Shown one piece after another: positions 8,810 to 19,300 of a stretch of 64,000 nt of DNA. A model generated the notes under the pieces. That model was not told where the DNA came from. It worked only from the letters and a program-made list of their open reading frames with translations, and did not search any database. The stretch is from Oligoflexus tunisiensis (GTDB lineage: Bacteria > Bdellovibrionota_B > Oligoflexia > Oligoflexales > Oligoflexaceae). Location: contig NZ_BDFO01000001.1 in assembly GCF_001748245.1 (NCBI RefSeq), positions 6,353,346 through 6,417,345 on the forward strand. The letters are read 5' to 3'. The translations under genes were made by a program, and so were the position numbers. How positions within the stretch are numbered: the first letter of the stretch is position 1; the number at the start of each line of letters is the position of its first letter.

Positions 8810-9883
8810 TTAAATTTCCTCAACCAGGGCCAAATCCCGATCCAAAATCACCGCATGTTTCAAATCCAGTCGGATGCCGATCCGTGAACCCACCTCATGC
8901 TGCTCGTGATGGCTCGAGGTAAAGCAATGAATTTCGGATCCACTCGGCAATTCCAGATAGTAGATGCGATACATGCCGCGAAAGGCCACGCGCTTGACCA
9001 GAGCCCGCATCGGCGCCGCATCATCGTGCACGATATCATCAGGCCGCAAAAGAACGGCTACCTTCCGCCCGACGAGAGGCTTGATATCATCGGTACAGAC
9101 CAGCTCGCCGAGTTCGGATTCGAGACAGCCCTCCGGCGTGATTTCGGCTGGCAGGAAGGCGCCTGTGCCCAGGAACTCGGCGACCGCCCGATTCTGTGGA
9201 CGATGGTAAAGATCATAAGCTGAGCCCCACTGCACGATGCGGCCGTCAGCCATCACCCCGATCTCATCGGCCATATCAAAGGCCTCATCCTGGTTATGGG
9301 TAACGATCAGAGCCGTGACGCCAAAGAATTCGAGCAGCACCTTAAGTTCATGCTTCATGCGCTCGCGCAGCGTCTGGTCGAGGTTGGAAAAGGGTTCATC
9401 CAGAAGCAGAAGCTCCGGCTCAGGGGCCAGGGCGCGGGCCAGGGCCACCCTTTGCTGCTGGCCTCCGGAAAGTTCGCTCGGGTAGCGATTCTCATAGGCA
9501 TCCAGATCCACCGAATGCAAAAGATGCCGAATCTTGGCCTGCCTCTCCTGTTGCGGCAGATGGCGGATGCCGAAGGCGATGTTTTGTCCCACGGTCATAT
9601 GAGGAAAGAGCGCATAGTCCTGAAACAGCACGCCGATACGTCTTTTTTCAGGCGGAACAAAGTGATCCGGGCTGCTGACAAGCCTCTGATTGAGCACAAT
9701 GCTGCCGTCCGAGATTTCCTCAAATCCCGCAATGCAGCGCAGAAGTGTGGTCTTGCCGCAGCCGCTCGCTCCCAGTAGGCAGGCGATTTTTCCCTCGCGA
9801 ATGGAGAGGCTGACCGCCTGCAAAACCTTCTGCGCGCCGTAGCTGTGTTGAACGTCATGAACTTCCAGAACCACCCGGGCCAT
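8810..9883 (-). CDS. Fe(III) ABC transporter, ATP-binding protein (FbpC-like)
   Basis: ATPase of 357 residues that powers import through the permease encoded just upstream. Walker A is GASGCGKTT near residue 40, the signature is LSGGQQQRVALARAL near 140, Walker B is LLLLDEPFSNLD, and the switch His is in VTHNQDEA. A TOBE-like C-terminal domain (about 240-357) follows, as in the FbpC/PotA group. ATG 9883 lies three bases after the permease stop with AGGAG upstream, so the two are translationally coupled. Substrate is inferred from the binding protein and the iron-related genes around it. Spermidine or thiamine importers share this architecture and are the main alternative. Confidence 0.9.
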   Translation of the reverse strand: MARVVLEVHDVQHSYGAQKVLQAVSLSIREGKIACLLGASGCGKTTLLRCIAGFEEISDGSIVLNQRLVSSPDHFVPPEKRRIGVLFQDYALFPHMTVGQNIAFGIRHLPQQERQAKIRHLLHSVDLDAYENRYPSELSGGQQQRVALARALAPEPELLLLDEPFSNLDQTLRERMKHELKVLLEFFGVTALIVTHNQDEAFDMADEIGVMADGRIVQWGSAYDLYHRPQNRAVAEFLGTGAFLPAEITPEGCLESELGELVCTDDIKPLVGRKVAVLLRPDDIVHDDAAPMRALVKRVAFRGMYRIYYLELPSGSEIHCFTSSHHEQHEVGSRIGIRLDLKHAVILDRDLALVEEI

Positions 9884-9886
9884 GGG

Positions 9887-11512
9887 TCAGCTCCTTTTTT
9901 GCTGAAAAAGAAAGAGGGGCAGGGTGCCAATCACCACCAGAAGGAGAGCCGGCAGCGCCGCGCGTTCCCATTCCCCTTCACTGGTGAGGCTATAGATACG
10001 AACGGAAAGGCTGTCCCAGCCGAAGGGCCTTGTCATCAGGGTCAGCGGCATTTCCTTGATCACATCGACAAAGACCAGCAGGAAGCCGGAGGCAAAACTT
10101 CTTTTCAAAAGCGGCCAGTGAATCAGGGCAAACTGCTTCCAGCTATAAACTCCATAAAGCCGTCCGGCTTCATCGAGGCGCACGGAAATCCGCGACAGGC
10201 CCGCATCCACCGAGGAGCTGGCCACGGCCAGAAAACGAAGGCCCAGGGCCAGTACCATGGTCAGTATCGTGCCCGATAGAATCAGCCCACCCGAATAATC
10301 CAAAGCCCGTTCCAGGAAATCCACCAGAGCATGATCCAGTTTCACCACCACGAGGTAGAAGCCGATGGCCATCACGGAACCGGGAATTCCATAACCCAGG
10401 TGGGAGACCTGCTGGCTGCGTCGCAAACTTTCAATGGGAAGATAGCGTTTGGCCAGACACACGATCAGCGCAAAAAAACAGGCCAGCGTCGCAGCGCAGG
10501 TGCCGAGGATGATGGAACGATAGAGCGGCTGAAACACTTCCTCGGTGAAGATGGAGCTCTCGGTTTGCACAACCCAGATGATGAGCTGAACCACCGGAAT
10601 CAGAAAGGCGAGCCCAAAGATCAGCCAGGCATAGAAACCGGCAAGTCCCGCCTTCCAGCCACGCAGCCGATAGGGTTCATAGGCACGATTGGGATGATTG
10701 GAGGTATACTGGTGCCGGCGCCGCGTGCCCTGCTCGGTATAATAAATCAGAAAGGCCAGCGTCACGAGAAAAGTGGAGAGCTGCGCGGCCGTTTCCGGCG
10801 CAAAGAAACCAAACCAAACCTTGTAAATCGCCGTGGTGAACGTGTTCACCCCAATGATGGACACCGTTCCAAAATCATTCAGGACTTCCAAAGCGACAAG
10901 ACAGAGCGCACCCGCAATCCAGGGTCGCGCAAACGGAACCGCCAGCCGGTAAAAACTGGTGAGCGGCGAGGCACCGAGGGAACGTGCCGCTTCCAGACTG
11001 CTCCGGCCCTGAGTCGTGAAGGCATCAAAGCTGAAAACATAAACATAAGGAAAGAGGCACAGGGCCAGGACGAGAATGCCACCCGGCAGCGACCGCACCT
11101 CGGGCACCAGGCCGTCACCCCCAAACACCTGGCGAATCAAGGTGCGCACGGGACCTGAGTAATCCATCATGCCCACAAAGACAAAAGCGCTGACATAAGC
11201 AGGAATGGCAAAGGGCAGAATCAGACCGCGGCGCAGCAGAGCCACCCCTGGAAATCGGTACTGCGAGCAGAGCCAGGCCAGGCTCACGCCGATCACCAGG
11301 GTCATGCCACAGACCCCGAGCAGCAGCACGGCCGTTTGCCAAAGCAGCGAGGGCAAAAGATATTCCAGCAGATGGTCCCAATGTTCCGTGGCGATCGGCA
11401 TCAACCAGGATGCGAACACCACCAGAATGGGCGCCAAAACCAAAGCGGCGATACCGTAGGACAGGTATCGCCAGCTGGCTGTTGCGAACTTGTGTCGGAT
11501 ATTTTCCGTCAA
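9887..11512 (-). CDS. Fe(III) ABC transporter permease (FbpB-like, double-length)
   Basis: Inner-membrane permease of 541 residues made of two homologous halves, each with about six helices and an EAA-type loop. The first loop reads EAARSLGASPLTSFYRLAVP and the second DEAGRLYGVYSWKQFALIHWPLL. This fused layout is typical of FbpB/AfuB iron permeases. The start is TTG 11512, overlapping the stop of the binding-protein gene (TTGA), with only a weak ribosome site, so translation is probably coupled. It pairs with the ATPase downstream and the periplasmic protein upstream. Confidence 0.9.
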   Translation of the reverse strand: MTENIRHKFATASWRYLSYGIAALVLAPILVVFASWLMPIATEHWDHLLEYLLPSLLWQTAVLLLGVCGMTLVIGVSLAWLCSQYRFPGVALLRRGLILPFAIPAYVSAFVFVGMMDYSGPVRTLIRQVFGGDGLVPEVRSLPGGILVLALCLFPYVYVFSFDAFTTQGRSSLEAARSLGASPLTSFYRLAVPFARPWIAGALCLVALEVLNDFGTVSIIGVNTFTTAIYKVWFGFFAPETAAQLSTFLVTLAFLIYYTEQGTRRRHQYTSNHPNRAYEPYRLRGWKAGLAGFYAWLIFGLAFLIPVVQLIIWVVQTESSIFTEEVFQPLYRSIILGTCAATLACFFALIVCLAKRYLPIESLRRSQQVSHLGYGIPGSVMAIGFYLVVVKLDHALVDFLERALDYSGGLILSGTILTMVLALGLRFLAVASSSVDAGLSRISVRLDEAGRLYGVYSWKQFALIHWPLLKRSFASGFLLVFVDVIKEMPLTLMTRPFGWDSLSVRIYSLTSEGEWERAALPALLLVVIGTLPLFLFQQKRS

Positions 11513-12510
11513 TTGTAACCAGCTCGATCCATGAGTTTGATGGCCTTTTCCTGAAGCTCACCGGCTTTTGCCATGTTGATCAGCATGGCATCAAATTTAC
11601 CCCAGGACTGCACGAAACTGGAAGGGCTCACAGCGGGATTCACCGGATACTCGTGATTGAGTTGTGCGAACTGTCCCTGCGCTTCAGGGCCGGCCAGCCA
11701 TTCCAAAAATTTCACGGCTTCGGCTTTATGCGGCGCGTTTTTCAAAACACCGGCCCCGGATACGTTCACATGAACGCCACCGGCTTCCTTCGCGGGGAAG
11801 AAGAGTTTGGCGGAAAGTTTGGGATTTTTCTCAAGAGCACGCCCAAAGTAGTAAGTATTGACGACGCCTACATCGCACTGTCCAGCTGCCACGGCGTCGA
11901 TCACCGCGGTATCATCCTGGAACACCGGTGCCGCCAGATTCTGAACCCAGCCTTTCACCACTTTTTCCACAGGGGCCTCGCCTTTTTCCGCAACCAGCAT
12001 GGCGACGAGAGACTGGTTATAAACCTTTTTCGCAGAACGCAGGCACAGGCGTTTTTTGAAAGAGGGATCCGCAAGATTCTCGAAGCTCTTGATTTGCTCG
12101 GGTTTGACTTTGGTCGGATTGTAAACAATGGTCCGGGCCCTCTGCGAAAGACCAAACCACCGGTTGCCGGGATCGCGCAGGTGGGCGGGAACATTTTTCT
12201 GCAGGCTCTCGCTTTTCACTTCCTCAAAGATCCCCGCCTGCGCCGCGCTCCAAAGGTTGCCGGCATCGACAGTCAAAAGGATATCGGCCGGGCTCTTCGT
12301 CCCTTCCGCCTTGATGCGTTGAATGAGTGTGGCCGTGTTGTCGGTCAAATACTTGACTTTGACGCCGGTTTTTTTCGTGTAAGCGTCAAAGACCGGCTTG
12401 ATCAGATGTTCCTTGCGTTCGGAGTAAACCGTGAGCGTGGCATCAGGCGCCGCCTGCACGAGAGGGCTGAGAAAGATGGAAAGAACTGCGGGCCAAAGCT
12501 TCCATGTCAT
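11509..12510 (-). CDS. Periplasmic Fe(III)-binding protein (FbpA/FutA-like)
   Basis: Periplasmic solute receptor of 333 residues with a clear signal peptide cleaved after VQAA. It has the type II binding-protein pattern of iron carriers: LTVYSERKEHL at the N-terminus, adjacent tyrosines in VVNTYYFGRAL (residues that bind ferric iron in FbpA), and a C-terminal NHEYPVNPAV segment typical of the FutA/Idi group. It should hand ferric iron to the permease. ATG 12510 follows a run of G residues. Its promoter region carries a Fur-box-like sequence, so repression by iron-bound Fur is likely. Confidence 0.92.
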   Translation of the reverse strand: MTWKLWPAVLSIFLSPLVQAAPDATLTVYSERKEHLIKPVFDAYTKKTGVKVKYLTDNTATLIQRIKAEGTKSPADILLTVDAGNLWSAAQAGIFEEVKSESLQKNVPAHLRDPGNRWFGLSQRARTIVYNPTKVKPEQIKSFENLADPSFKKRLCLRSAKKVYNQSLVAMLVAEKGEAPVEKVVKGWVQNLAAPVFQDDTAVIDAVAAGQCDVGVVNTYYFGRALEKNPKLSAKLFFPAKEAGGVHVNVSGAGVLKNAPHKAEAVKFLEWLAGPEAQGQFAQLNHEYPVNPAVSPSSFVQSWGKFDAMLINMAKAGELQEKAIKLMDRAGYN

Positions 12511-12535
12511 TTAGTAGTCCCCCATTGGGTCAATC

Positions 12536-12554
12536 AATATTGGGAATCATTATT
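12536..12554 (-). promoter_or_regulatory. Fur-box-like site upstream of the iron ABC operon
   Basis: Read on the minus strand, the 19 bases begin AATAATGATT and match the classic consensus GATAATGATAATCATTATC at about 13 of 19 positions; the left half is nearly perfect and the right half weaker. It lies 26 bases before the binding-protein ATG, in the divergent region shared with the imelysin-TonB receptor pair. That is where an iron-responsive repressor would control both directions. Confidence 0.5.
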
Positions 12555-12769
12555 TACTTCAGTCTACACCCGTCATTCAACCTGAGATAAGCCCCTCAGG
12601 GTGAAAATAACTCGCAAGTTGACATACTCCGTCTTCTCGTGTTCTGTCTCCCGTCGCATTCTGCAGAATTCCACTGGGATGTTAAAGCTTCCCCAAATGG
12701 TGTTAAGTTGCCGTTGGCATCAAGGGTGATGTCTTGATTGAAAAAACCTTGAACATCGTCGGAGTTGAT

Positions 12770-14086
12770 ATGCGCTTCAAAGTTTTCCTCGGTTTGGCCT
12801 TGGCGACTGGAATGCAGTTGGGTTGCGGCAAGGACTCAGATTCAGACAAGACACCGCCACCTGCCGGTGAACCCGATGCATCCGTGGGGACACAGCCCCA
12901 GCCCATACCCACGGATCCAACTCCCGATGGTGGGGAGAATCCAGGAGACGTCGCTCCGGTTCCGGGGAATCTCGTCGGTGGTCTGCGCATGAATCAGAGC
13001 GATCTCTTTCGCAACCTGGGGGATGGAATCGCCCGCAAAACAGCGGCCTTTTCTCAGGCGACCGTGAAATTGAGTGAGGCGATCACGAGCTACTGCGCGG
13101 ATCCCACCGCAACGGATCGGACTCCGGTTCGGGCGGCGTGGAAGAATGCAATGCTGCGCTGGGAGGAACTCGAAGTCTTCCAGGTTGGTCCCATTGCTGC
13201 GGATGGACGCAAACTGAAAAAAGGGATCTATGGCTGGCCACAGGAGGCGAAAACCTGCGGGATTGATGATGAGGTGCTCAAGGCGAGCAAGGATCCCGCC
13301 TACACATTGCCCATTCAAACCGATCGGAAGGGACTGCAGGCCATTGAATATCTCCTCTACGAGGACAGTCTCGCGTCCAGCTGTACCGCCTCCCATCCCG
13401 TCACCAAGGAATGGAATGCCATGTCTCCGGAAGCGCGTGCTCAGGCCCGCTGCGCTTATCTGAAACCTGTCGTTCTTGAATTGCAGGCTTCCGCTCAGAC
13501 GGTTCAAACGGTCTGGGGTTCGGAAGGCAGCAATTATCTCACGACCGTCATCGGTCATGCGCCCAAGGAAAAAGCGGCCCTGCAGAGCCTTTACGAAAAT
13601 CTTTTCTATCTCGACACCGACGTCAAAAACTATAAGCTTGCCTCTCCAGCCGGTCATGACATCATGTTCTGTCCGAGCAGCCCGGTGCCCTGTACGGGCG
13701 CGGAGGAATTCCCGCGGAGCCAGATTTCAAAGGAGGCCATTCAGGCGAATATCGCGGCCTTCACGGACCTGATGTACGGATTTGAGGACGCGAGCAGGAA
13801 ACGGCCTGGCGGATTTGCCGCCCTGGTCCGCGAAGTCGGCGACGAGGCGGTGGCCACACGCTCGGAAGCGATCACGCGCGACCTTATGAGCTATTTCGCC
13901 TCGCAAAACGAAAGCCTTCCCGCGCTGATTACCCAGCAAAATCAGGAGGACTGCACGAAGTCCCAAATCAGTCTCTTGTGTCAGCTGCGGAAAAGTATTA
14001 ATGACATTTCGGGGGTTTTAAAAAACGAATACAGTCGCATACTGTCTTTGACCGTACCGGCTGATCCCATCAGGGACAATCATTGA
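12770..14086 (+). CDS. Imelysin-like iron-associated lipoprotein
   Basis: Exported protein of 438 residues. ATG 12770 has GGAG five bases upstream. A lipobox MQLGC follows the signal peptide, then a proline- and acid-rich linker of about 50 residues and an imelysin-type helical domain. Family hallmarks are the RWEELEVFQVGP segment near 130-140 and GLQAIEYLLYE at about 188-198, which corresponds to the GxHxxE motif but with Gln190 in place of His. Imelysin-like proteins (IrpA, EfeO-related) are induced by iron starvation and are thought to bind metal at the cell surface. The gene stops within 10 bases of the TonB receptor start, so the two form an operon. Confidence 0.85.
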   Translation: MRFKVFLGLALATGMQLGCGKDSDSDKTPPPAGEPDASVGTQPQPIPTDPTPDGGENPGDVAPVPGNLVGGLRMNQSDLFRNLGDGIARKTAAFSQATVKLSEAITSYCADPTATDRTPVRAAWKNAMLRWEELEVFQVGPIAADGRKLKKGIYGWPQEAKTCGIDDEVLKASKDPAYTLPIQTDRKGLQAIEYLLYEDSLASSCTASHPVTKEWNAMSPEARAQARCAYLKPVVLELQASAQTVQTVWGSEGSNYLTTVIGHAPKEKAALQSLYENLFYLDTDVKNYKLASPAGHDIMFCPSSPVPCTGAEEFPRSQISKEAIQANIAAFTDLMYGFEDASRKRPGGFAALVREVGDEAVATRSEAITRDLMSYFASQNESLPALITQQNQEDCTKSQISLLCQLRKSINDISGVLKNEYSRILSLTVPADPIRDNH

Positions 14087-14094
14087 GAGGACTC

Positions 14095-16242
14095 ATGCGC
14101 GACCCGATGCCTTATGTCGTTCTGTTCTTTTTAGCACCTGCACTCTTCGCTCAGGAACAAAGCCAGGAAACCATGACTGTTCACGGCAGCAGCGTGTTTC
14201 TTGAGCCGGGTTCGACGACGGTCATCGGGGTCGAGCAACTGGAAACCTACAAATACACGGATTTAAACCGGGTGCTGAAAACGGTGCCCGGGGTGCAAAT
14301 CCAGGAAGAGGATGGCTTTGGGCTGCGGCCCAATATTGGCATGCGGGGTGTGGCCCCGCATCGCAGCCGCAAGATCCTCATCATGGAGGACGGCATTCCT
14401 TCGGGTCCGGCACCTTATGCAGCGCCGGCTGCCTACTATGTTCCCACCATGACCACCATTGAAAATGTCGAGGTGACCAAAGGCTCTTCGGCTGTCCGCT
14501 ATGGTCCGCAAACCGTGGGGGGCGCCATCAACCTTATCTCCCGGCGTATTCCGGTGGATCCCTTCGCCGCCCAGGTGGAAGTCGCTCAGGGCAGCTTTGG
14601 ATTTCGCAAGGCCGTGGCCAGCATGGGCGGAACGCAGGACAACTGGGGTTGGTCGATTCTGGGCGCGCAGATGGAAAGCGACGGTTTTAAAACGCTGACC
14701 AACGGTCACGACACCGGCTTTCACAAGCGTGATCTTTTCGGAAAACTCACCTACCAGCTGACCGACAATCAGGAATTTTTTTTGAAGGCCGGCTGGTCTG
14801 ATGAACTTTCCGATGAAAGTTATCTTGGTCTGACCAAGGCTGATTTCGAAGCGGATCCCTATCAGCGTTATGCCGCTTCGGAACGCGATCAGATGAGGAA
14901 TGGTCACCGGACCCTGGCCTTCGGTCATGAGCTGCGCACCGATGCCTGGCTCAGTCGTCTGACACTTTACAATCACGGCTTTGATCGCCTGTGGAAACGC
15001 TTCGATGGCATGAGCGATCGATCCCTCGACATCCGCTCGGTGCTCACCAATCCGATTGGGCAGAACGCCCACATTTATGATGTGATCCGCGGCGTGAGTG
15101 ATTCCCTCGGCACCGGCGATCTCGTTTTGCAGGCGAACAATCATCGCAGCTACTACAGTCGCGGCATCAACTGGGATGCTCAGTATCTCTGGAAATTTTC
15201 GGATGCGACCTCGAACCAATTGGAATGGGGTCTGCGTCTGCATCAGGACAGCATTCGTCATGATCACACCAGCGATACCTTTGTCATGACCGAAGGGCAT
15301 CTGACTCCCAGTGGCGAACCCACGGCGGTCGGCGCCCAGGATCGGATCATGGCCGAGGCCTGGTCGGCTTTTGTGTGGGACACCTACACGGTCGGCGATT
15401 GGCGCTTCAGCGGGGGCGTTCGGCAGGAATGGGTGACGATTGAAGAGGATGATTACTCGGCGGCCAATGCTGATTTCACCAACAAACGTGCCGCGACGAT
15501 GCCAGGCATCGGGGTTTTTCATCAGATCGATAGCAATCTCGGCTGGCTGCTCGGCGTGTATCGCGGCATGGGTCTCGCGGCAGCGGATGATCAGGGCAGT
15601 GGCAAGCCCGAGGAAAGCATCAACTATGAATCCGGCTTCCGCTTCATGCGGGATAGAACCCTCGTGGATCTGATCGGCTACTGGAATGATTACCGCAATA
15701 TCAAAGGCACCTGCAGCGTTTCGGAAGGTTGTGGCAATGCCACGCGAGACATCAGCTATGATGGAGGCGAGGCCTTGATCTATGGCCTCGAACTGACCGC
15801 TTCACACCAGTTACGTGCCGGACCTTTGGAATTCCCCACGGCCCTGCAGTATACGCTCACGCGAGCCAGTTTTGACGGCAACTTTGTTTCGGGTTTGAGC
15901 GATTGGGGTATTGGCACCATTCAGAAGGGTGATCCCATTCCCTATGTGCCTCAGCATCAGCTCGGTATTCAGGCCGGCGTGCGCTGGGAACCGGTGCTGT
16001 TTCATCTGCAGTGGAAGCATCAGAGCAAATCCTACGACCAGGCTCTGGCTCAGGGCCGTGAGACACTGCCAGCCTCCACCATACTCGATGCTTCGCTCAG
16101 CCTGACGTTGGCCGAAGCCTATGAGCTCTATGCCACGGCCGATAACATCACCAATGAAAAAGTGATCGCTTCCTTCCGGCCCTTTGGAGCGCGACCTGGC
16201 AAGCCCCAGGCCTTCGTGTTCGGAGCCAAAGCCAGGTTTTAG
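14095..16242 (+). CDS. TonB-dependent receptor, FecA-like
   Basis: Outer-membrane gated barrel of 715 residues. After a signal peptide ending LFAQ there is a TonB-box-like ETMTVHGS. The plug domain (about 30-165) has PGVQIQEEDGFGLRPNIGMRGVAPHRSRKILIMEDGIP, close to the FecA ferric dicitrate receptor group, and VTKGSSAVRYGPQTVGGAINLISR. A 22-strand barrel follows and ends in a C-terminal phenylalanine, the outer-membrane assembly signal. ATG 14095 follows AGAGG at four bases. It lacks the extra N-terminal signalling domain of E. coli FecA, so it should not act through a FecR-sigma pair. Ferric citrate or another ferric carboxylate is the likely ligand. Confidence 0.92.
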   Translation: MRDPMPYVVLFFLAPALFAQEQSQETMTVHGSSVFLEPGSTTVIGVEQLETYKYTDLNRVLKTVPGVQIQEEDGFGLRPNIGMRGVAPHRSRKILIMEDGIPSGPAPYAAPAAYYVPTMTTIENVEVTKGSSAVRYGPQTVGGAINLISRRIPVDPFAAQVEVAQGSFGFRKAVASMGGTQDNWGWSILGAQMESDGFKTLTNGHDTGFHKRDLFGKLTYQLTDNQEFFLKAGWSDELSDESYLGLTKADFEADPYQRYAASERDQMRNGHRTLAFGHELRTDAWLSRLTLYNHGFDRLWKRFDGMSDRSLDIRSVLTNPIGQNAHIYDVIRGVSDSLGTGDLVLQANNHRSYYSRGINWDAQYLWKFSDATSNQLEWGLRLHQDSIRHDHTSDTFVMTEGHLTPSGEPTAVGAQDRIMAEAWSAFVWDTYTVGDWRFSGGVRQEWVTIEEDDYSAANADFTNKRAATMPGIGVFHQIDSNLGWLLGVYRGMGLAAADDQGSGKPEESINYESGFRFMRDRTLVDLIGYWNDYRNIKGTCSVSEGCGNATRDISYDGGEALIYGLELTASHQLRAGPLEFPTALQYTLTRASFDGNFVSGLSDWGIGTIQKGDPIPYVPQHQLGIQAGVRWEPVLFHLQWKHQSKSYDQALAQGRETLPASTILDASLSLTLAEAYELYATADNITNEKVIASFRPFGARPGKPQAFVFGAKARF

Positions 16243-16253
16243 GATGTCCCGGG

Positions 16254-16287
16254 CCTGCGGTTTTATGCTATTGTCGCTAACCGCAGG
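16254..16287. promoter_or_regulatory. Inverted repeat between TonB receptor and large kinase
   Basis: CCTGCGGTT at 16254-16262 is inverted exactly at 16279-16287 with 16 bases between. It lies 12 bases after the TonB receptor stop and 36 bases before the kinase start. It could be a hairpin at the 3-prime end of the receptor mRNA (no T-run follows) or an operator for the kinase gene. Confidence 0.45.
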
Positions 16288-16322
16288 CAGAATTAGAATG
16301 CCAGGATGCTGACCACGGTCTG

Positions 16323-19300
16323 ATGAGGATTCCCGTGTCAGATACAAAGGCTCCATCCTATCCTGAAACGGGGGCTCTTCTTGACGAAGCTCCTTTGGAA
16401 CCGACTCAATTTTTGAAGCGAGCGCTGGCGATGTCCACTGAGCTGGCTCAGTGGCATGCAGCCGGCTCTGTGCATGGATCGCTGACGCCTGCGGCCTTTT
16501 CCTTGAAGCGCGACACGGGCGAGACTGTCATCATCCCACTTGGGAGCGGTCGCACCATCACGCAGCAGAACCTTCCTTATCTCTCTCCTGAAAGTATGGG
16601 CCGCCGAAACCAGGAGCCGGATCACCGGTCGGATCTCTATTCGCTTGGCGTCATCTTCTATCAGATGCTGACCGGATCCTTGCCCTTTACCGCACGTGAT
16701 GAGCTTGCCTGGTTCCACAGTCACCTCGCACGCCCGGCGGCTTTTTCTACGGAACAGGAGCGGCATGTGCCGCCCACACTGCGCCGCATCGTTCTGAAGC
16801 TTCTGGCCAAGGATCAGAAGGAACGCTATCAATCGGCGAAGGGGCTCCTTCATGATCTCAAGGTCTGTCGCGACACATTGCAGATCCTTGATGCCGGTTT
16901 CCCGCTCGGTCGGCAGGACTTTCCCCAGAATCTGCAGATTGCCTCGACACTCTACGGTCGCCAGGAGGAGCGGGACCGCCTGCACGAAGCCCTGGAGCGT
17001 GTCTGTGCGTGGACGTGGGATTCTGAAGCCATCCACGTCCAGGGCCATACGGACAATGTGATTGAATTCATTCTTTCCCGACTGCGCAAGCTTCCGCCCG
17101 TAACGCAGAAACTTTTGCAGTATGCGGCCTGCCTCGGCAATGAAGGTAAATTCCAGGACCTGGCGCGTCTGGGCCAGTGGAATCAATGCTCCATCGAGGA
17201 TCTGGAACCGGCGCTGGAGGACGGGATTCTGCTCCTGACCGAGGGGGATTATCGTTTTCTTCACGATCGGGTGCAGCAGGCGGCCTATGCTCTCGCCAGC
17301 CCTGAGGAACAGAAACGGGTCCATCTTCTGATTGCAAGGCTCTTTGCGGATCCGGAGGGGACCGGCGATGATTATGTCTTCGATAGCCTCAGCCACTATC
17401 AGGCTGCACAGGACCTTTTGATCGATCCCGAGGAGCGGCTTCAGGTGGCGCGTCTGAGTCTGGACGGAACACAGAAGGCCATCGCCTCGGCAGCCAACGA
17501 ATCGGCTCTGGAATACAGCGGCTTTGGAATCGGGCTCCTGCCGGATGATTCCTGGATCAAGGACAGGGACTTGACGTTCGCTCTGCTGCTGGCGCGGGCG
17601 GAATGCGCCTGGCGCTGTGGGCAGCCGGACGTCGCGGAGCGTAAATTCCATGAGCTTTTGAACAAACCCGCCCTCACGGATCTGGATCGGGTGCGCATTC
17701 ATCGCCTGCTGATCGAAGTCAATACCACGCAAGGCAAGATGCAGGAGGCCGTCCTTCACTGCCAGCGAGGTCTTGCCATCCTCGGCATCGACTTTCCTGT
17801 GAATCCGGGCGACGAGGACGTGCAGAACGTTTACGCCTCCTTTCGACAAAATCTCGGCAATCGCCCGATCGAATCGCTCCGTGATCTGCCGCCGATCCAG
17901 GATCTTCGGGACAGGGCGGCGCTTGATACAATGGCCGCGGCCTTGCCTGTCACCATCCATATGTCCTTGAACACAGCCACCTGGCTTTACTGCAGGATGG
18001 TCATCCTCAGCATTCAGCATGGCAGCTGCGATGCGACGGCCTCCGCTTATGCCTACTTTGCGACGATCCTCGGTTCATCATTTGGGCAGTATGAAGAGGC
18101 CTGGCGCCTCGGGAAGGTGGCTTATGATCTGGCTCATAAAGGAGCCTACACCTGGAAGGCTCGCATCTTTGTGATGTTCGGCAATGTGGTGAACTTTTGG
18201 ACGAAGCCACTGCGCAGCAATATTCCTTATGTGCGCTCCGCGCTTTCGGCCGCGCGGGAGGTCGGAGATTTCGTGGGAGCCTGCTATGGGTGCAACCATC
18301 TGGTTTCCACTCTTCTTGCGGTTGGCGAGCCCCTTTCCAGGGTTTATGCGGAAGCGGAAAAAGCGCGGAAGCTCGTCCAGACCGGCTCATTTCAACCCAT
18401 TCTGGATATCATCACAGGTCAGCAGCGCCTGATTCTCACCCTGCAGGGACGCAATCCCAATGAATGCGCCGAGGACTTCGATGAGAAGGTGTTCGAGGCG
18501 CGCATCCTTGCCAGTCAGATGGCCATGAAAAAGTTCTGGCATCTGACAAGGAAGCTGCAGGCTGCCTGGCTTCTCGGACGCCAGGACGAGGCCCTGGCCT
18601 GCGGCGAAGCCGCACGACCTTGGCGCTGGGCTTCGCCCTGTCATGTGGAGGAAGCCGAACATCATCTTTATCATGCGCTGACGCTGGCGACGGCCTGCAC
18701 GGACAGCACTGATGCGCAGCGGGACAGCTGGTTTCAGGAACTTTTGGACTATCGCGATACCTTCGAGCGCTGGGCCGGCCACTGCCCGGAGAATTTTGGA
18801 CACAAGGCGCAGCTCCTGCAGGCGGAGGTTCATCGTTTGAACGGTGAGGAACTGCCCGCGATGCGGTGCTATGAGGAAGCCATTCGACAGGCCCGCGCCC
18901 AACATTTCATTCAGGTGGAAGGCATCAGCCTGGAGCTGGCTGCACGGTACTATGAAAAGGCTGGATTTCAAGCGTTTGCGGAGCAATACAGCGGCAAGGC
19001 CAAACGCTGCTATCAGGAATGGGGTGCCAGTGGCAAAGTGCAGGAGCTGGAACGTCGCTTTCCCTGGTTAAAGGATGACAAGGCGCGGCCGGATGTGGCA
19101 GCAGGACCCATTGATATCGATACGGTTTCGCTTCTGCGTGCCACGCAGAGTATTTCCAGTGTCATCGATCCGGCGGAGCTCAGCGCCACGCTCATGCGTC
19201 TTCTCGTCGAGGCCTCCGGAGCCGAGCGCGGCTTTCTTATCCTCGTCCGGCAGGGTGAACTCGTCGTCGAAGCCGAGGCGCAGACTGTGGACACCGAGCT

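Noticed and set aside
12619..12647. TTGACA with a following TTCTGT as a promoter for the imelysin operon
   Set aside because: The -35 is perfect, but the -10 is poor at the right spacing, so I did not annotate it.
16338..18020. Open frame of about 560 codons on the minus strand
   Set aside because: Antisense shadow of the giant kinase, with no recognisable domain and no start signal.
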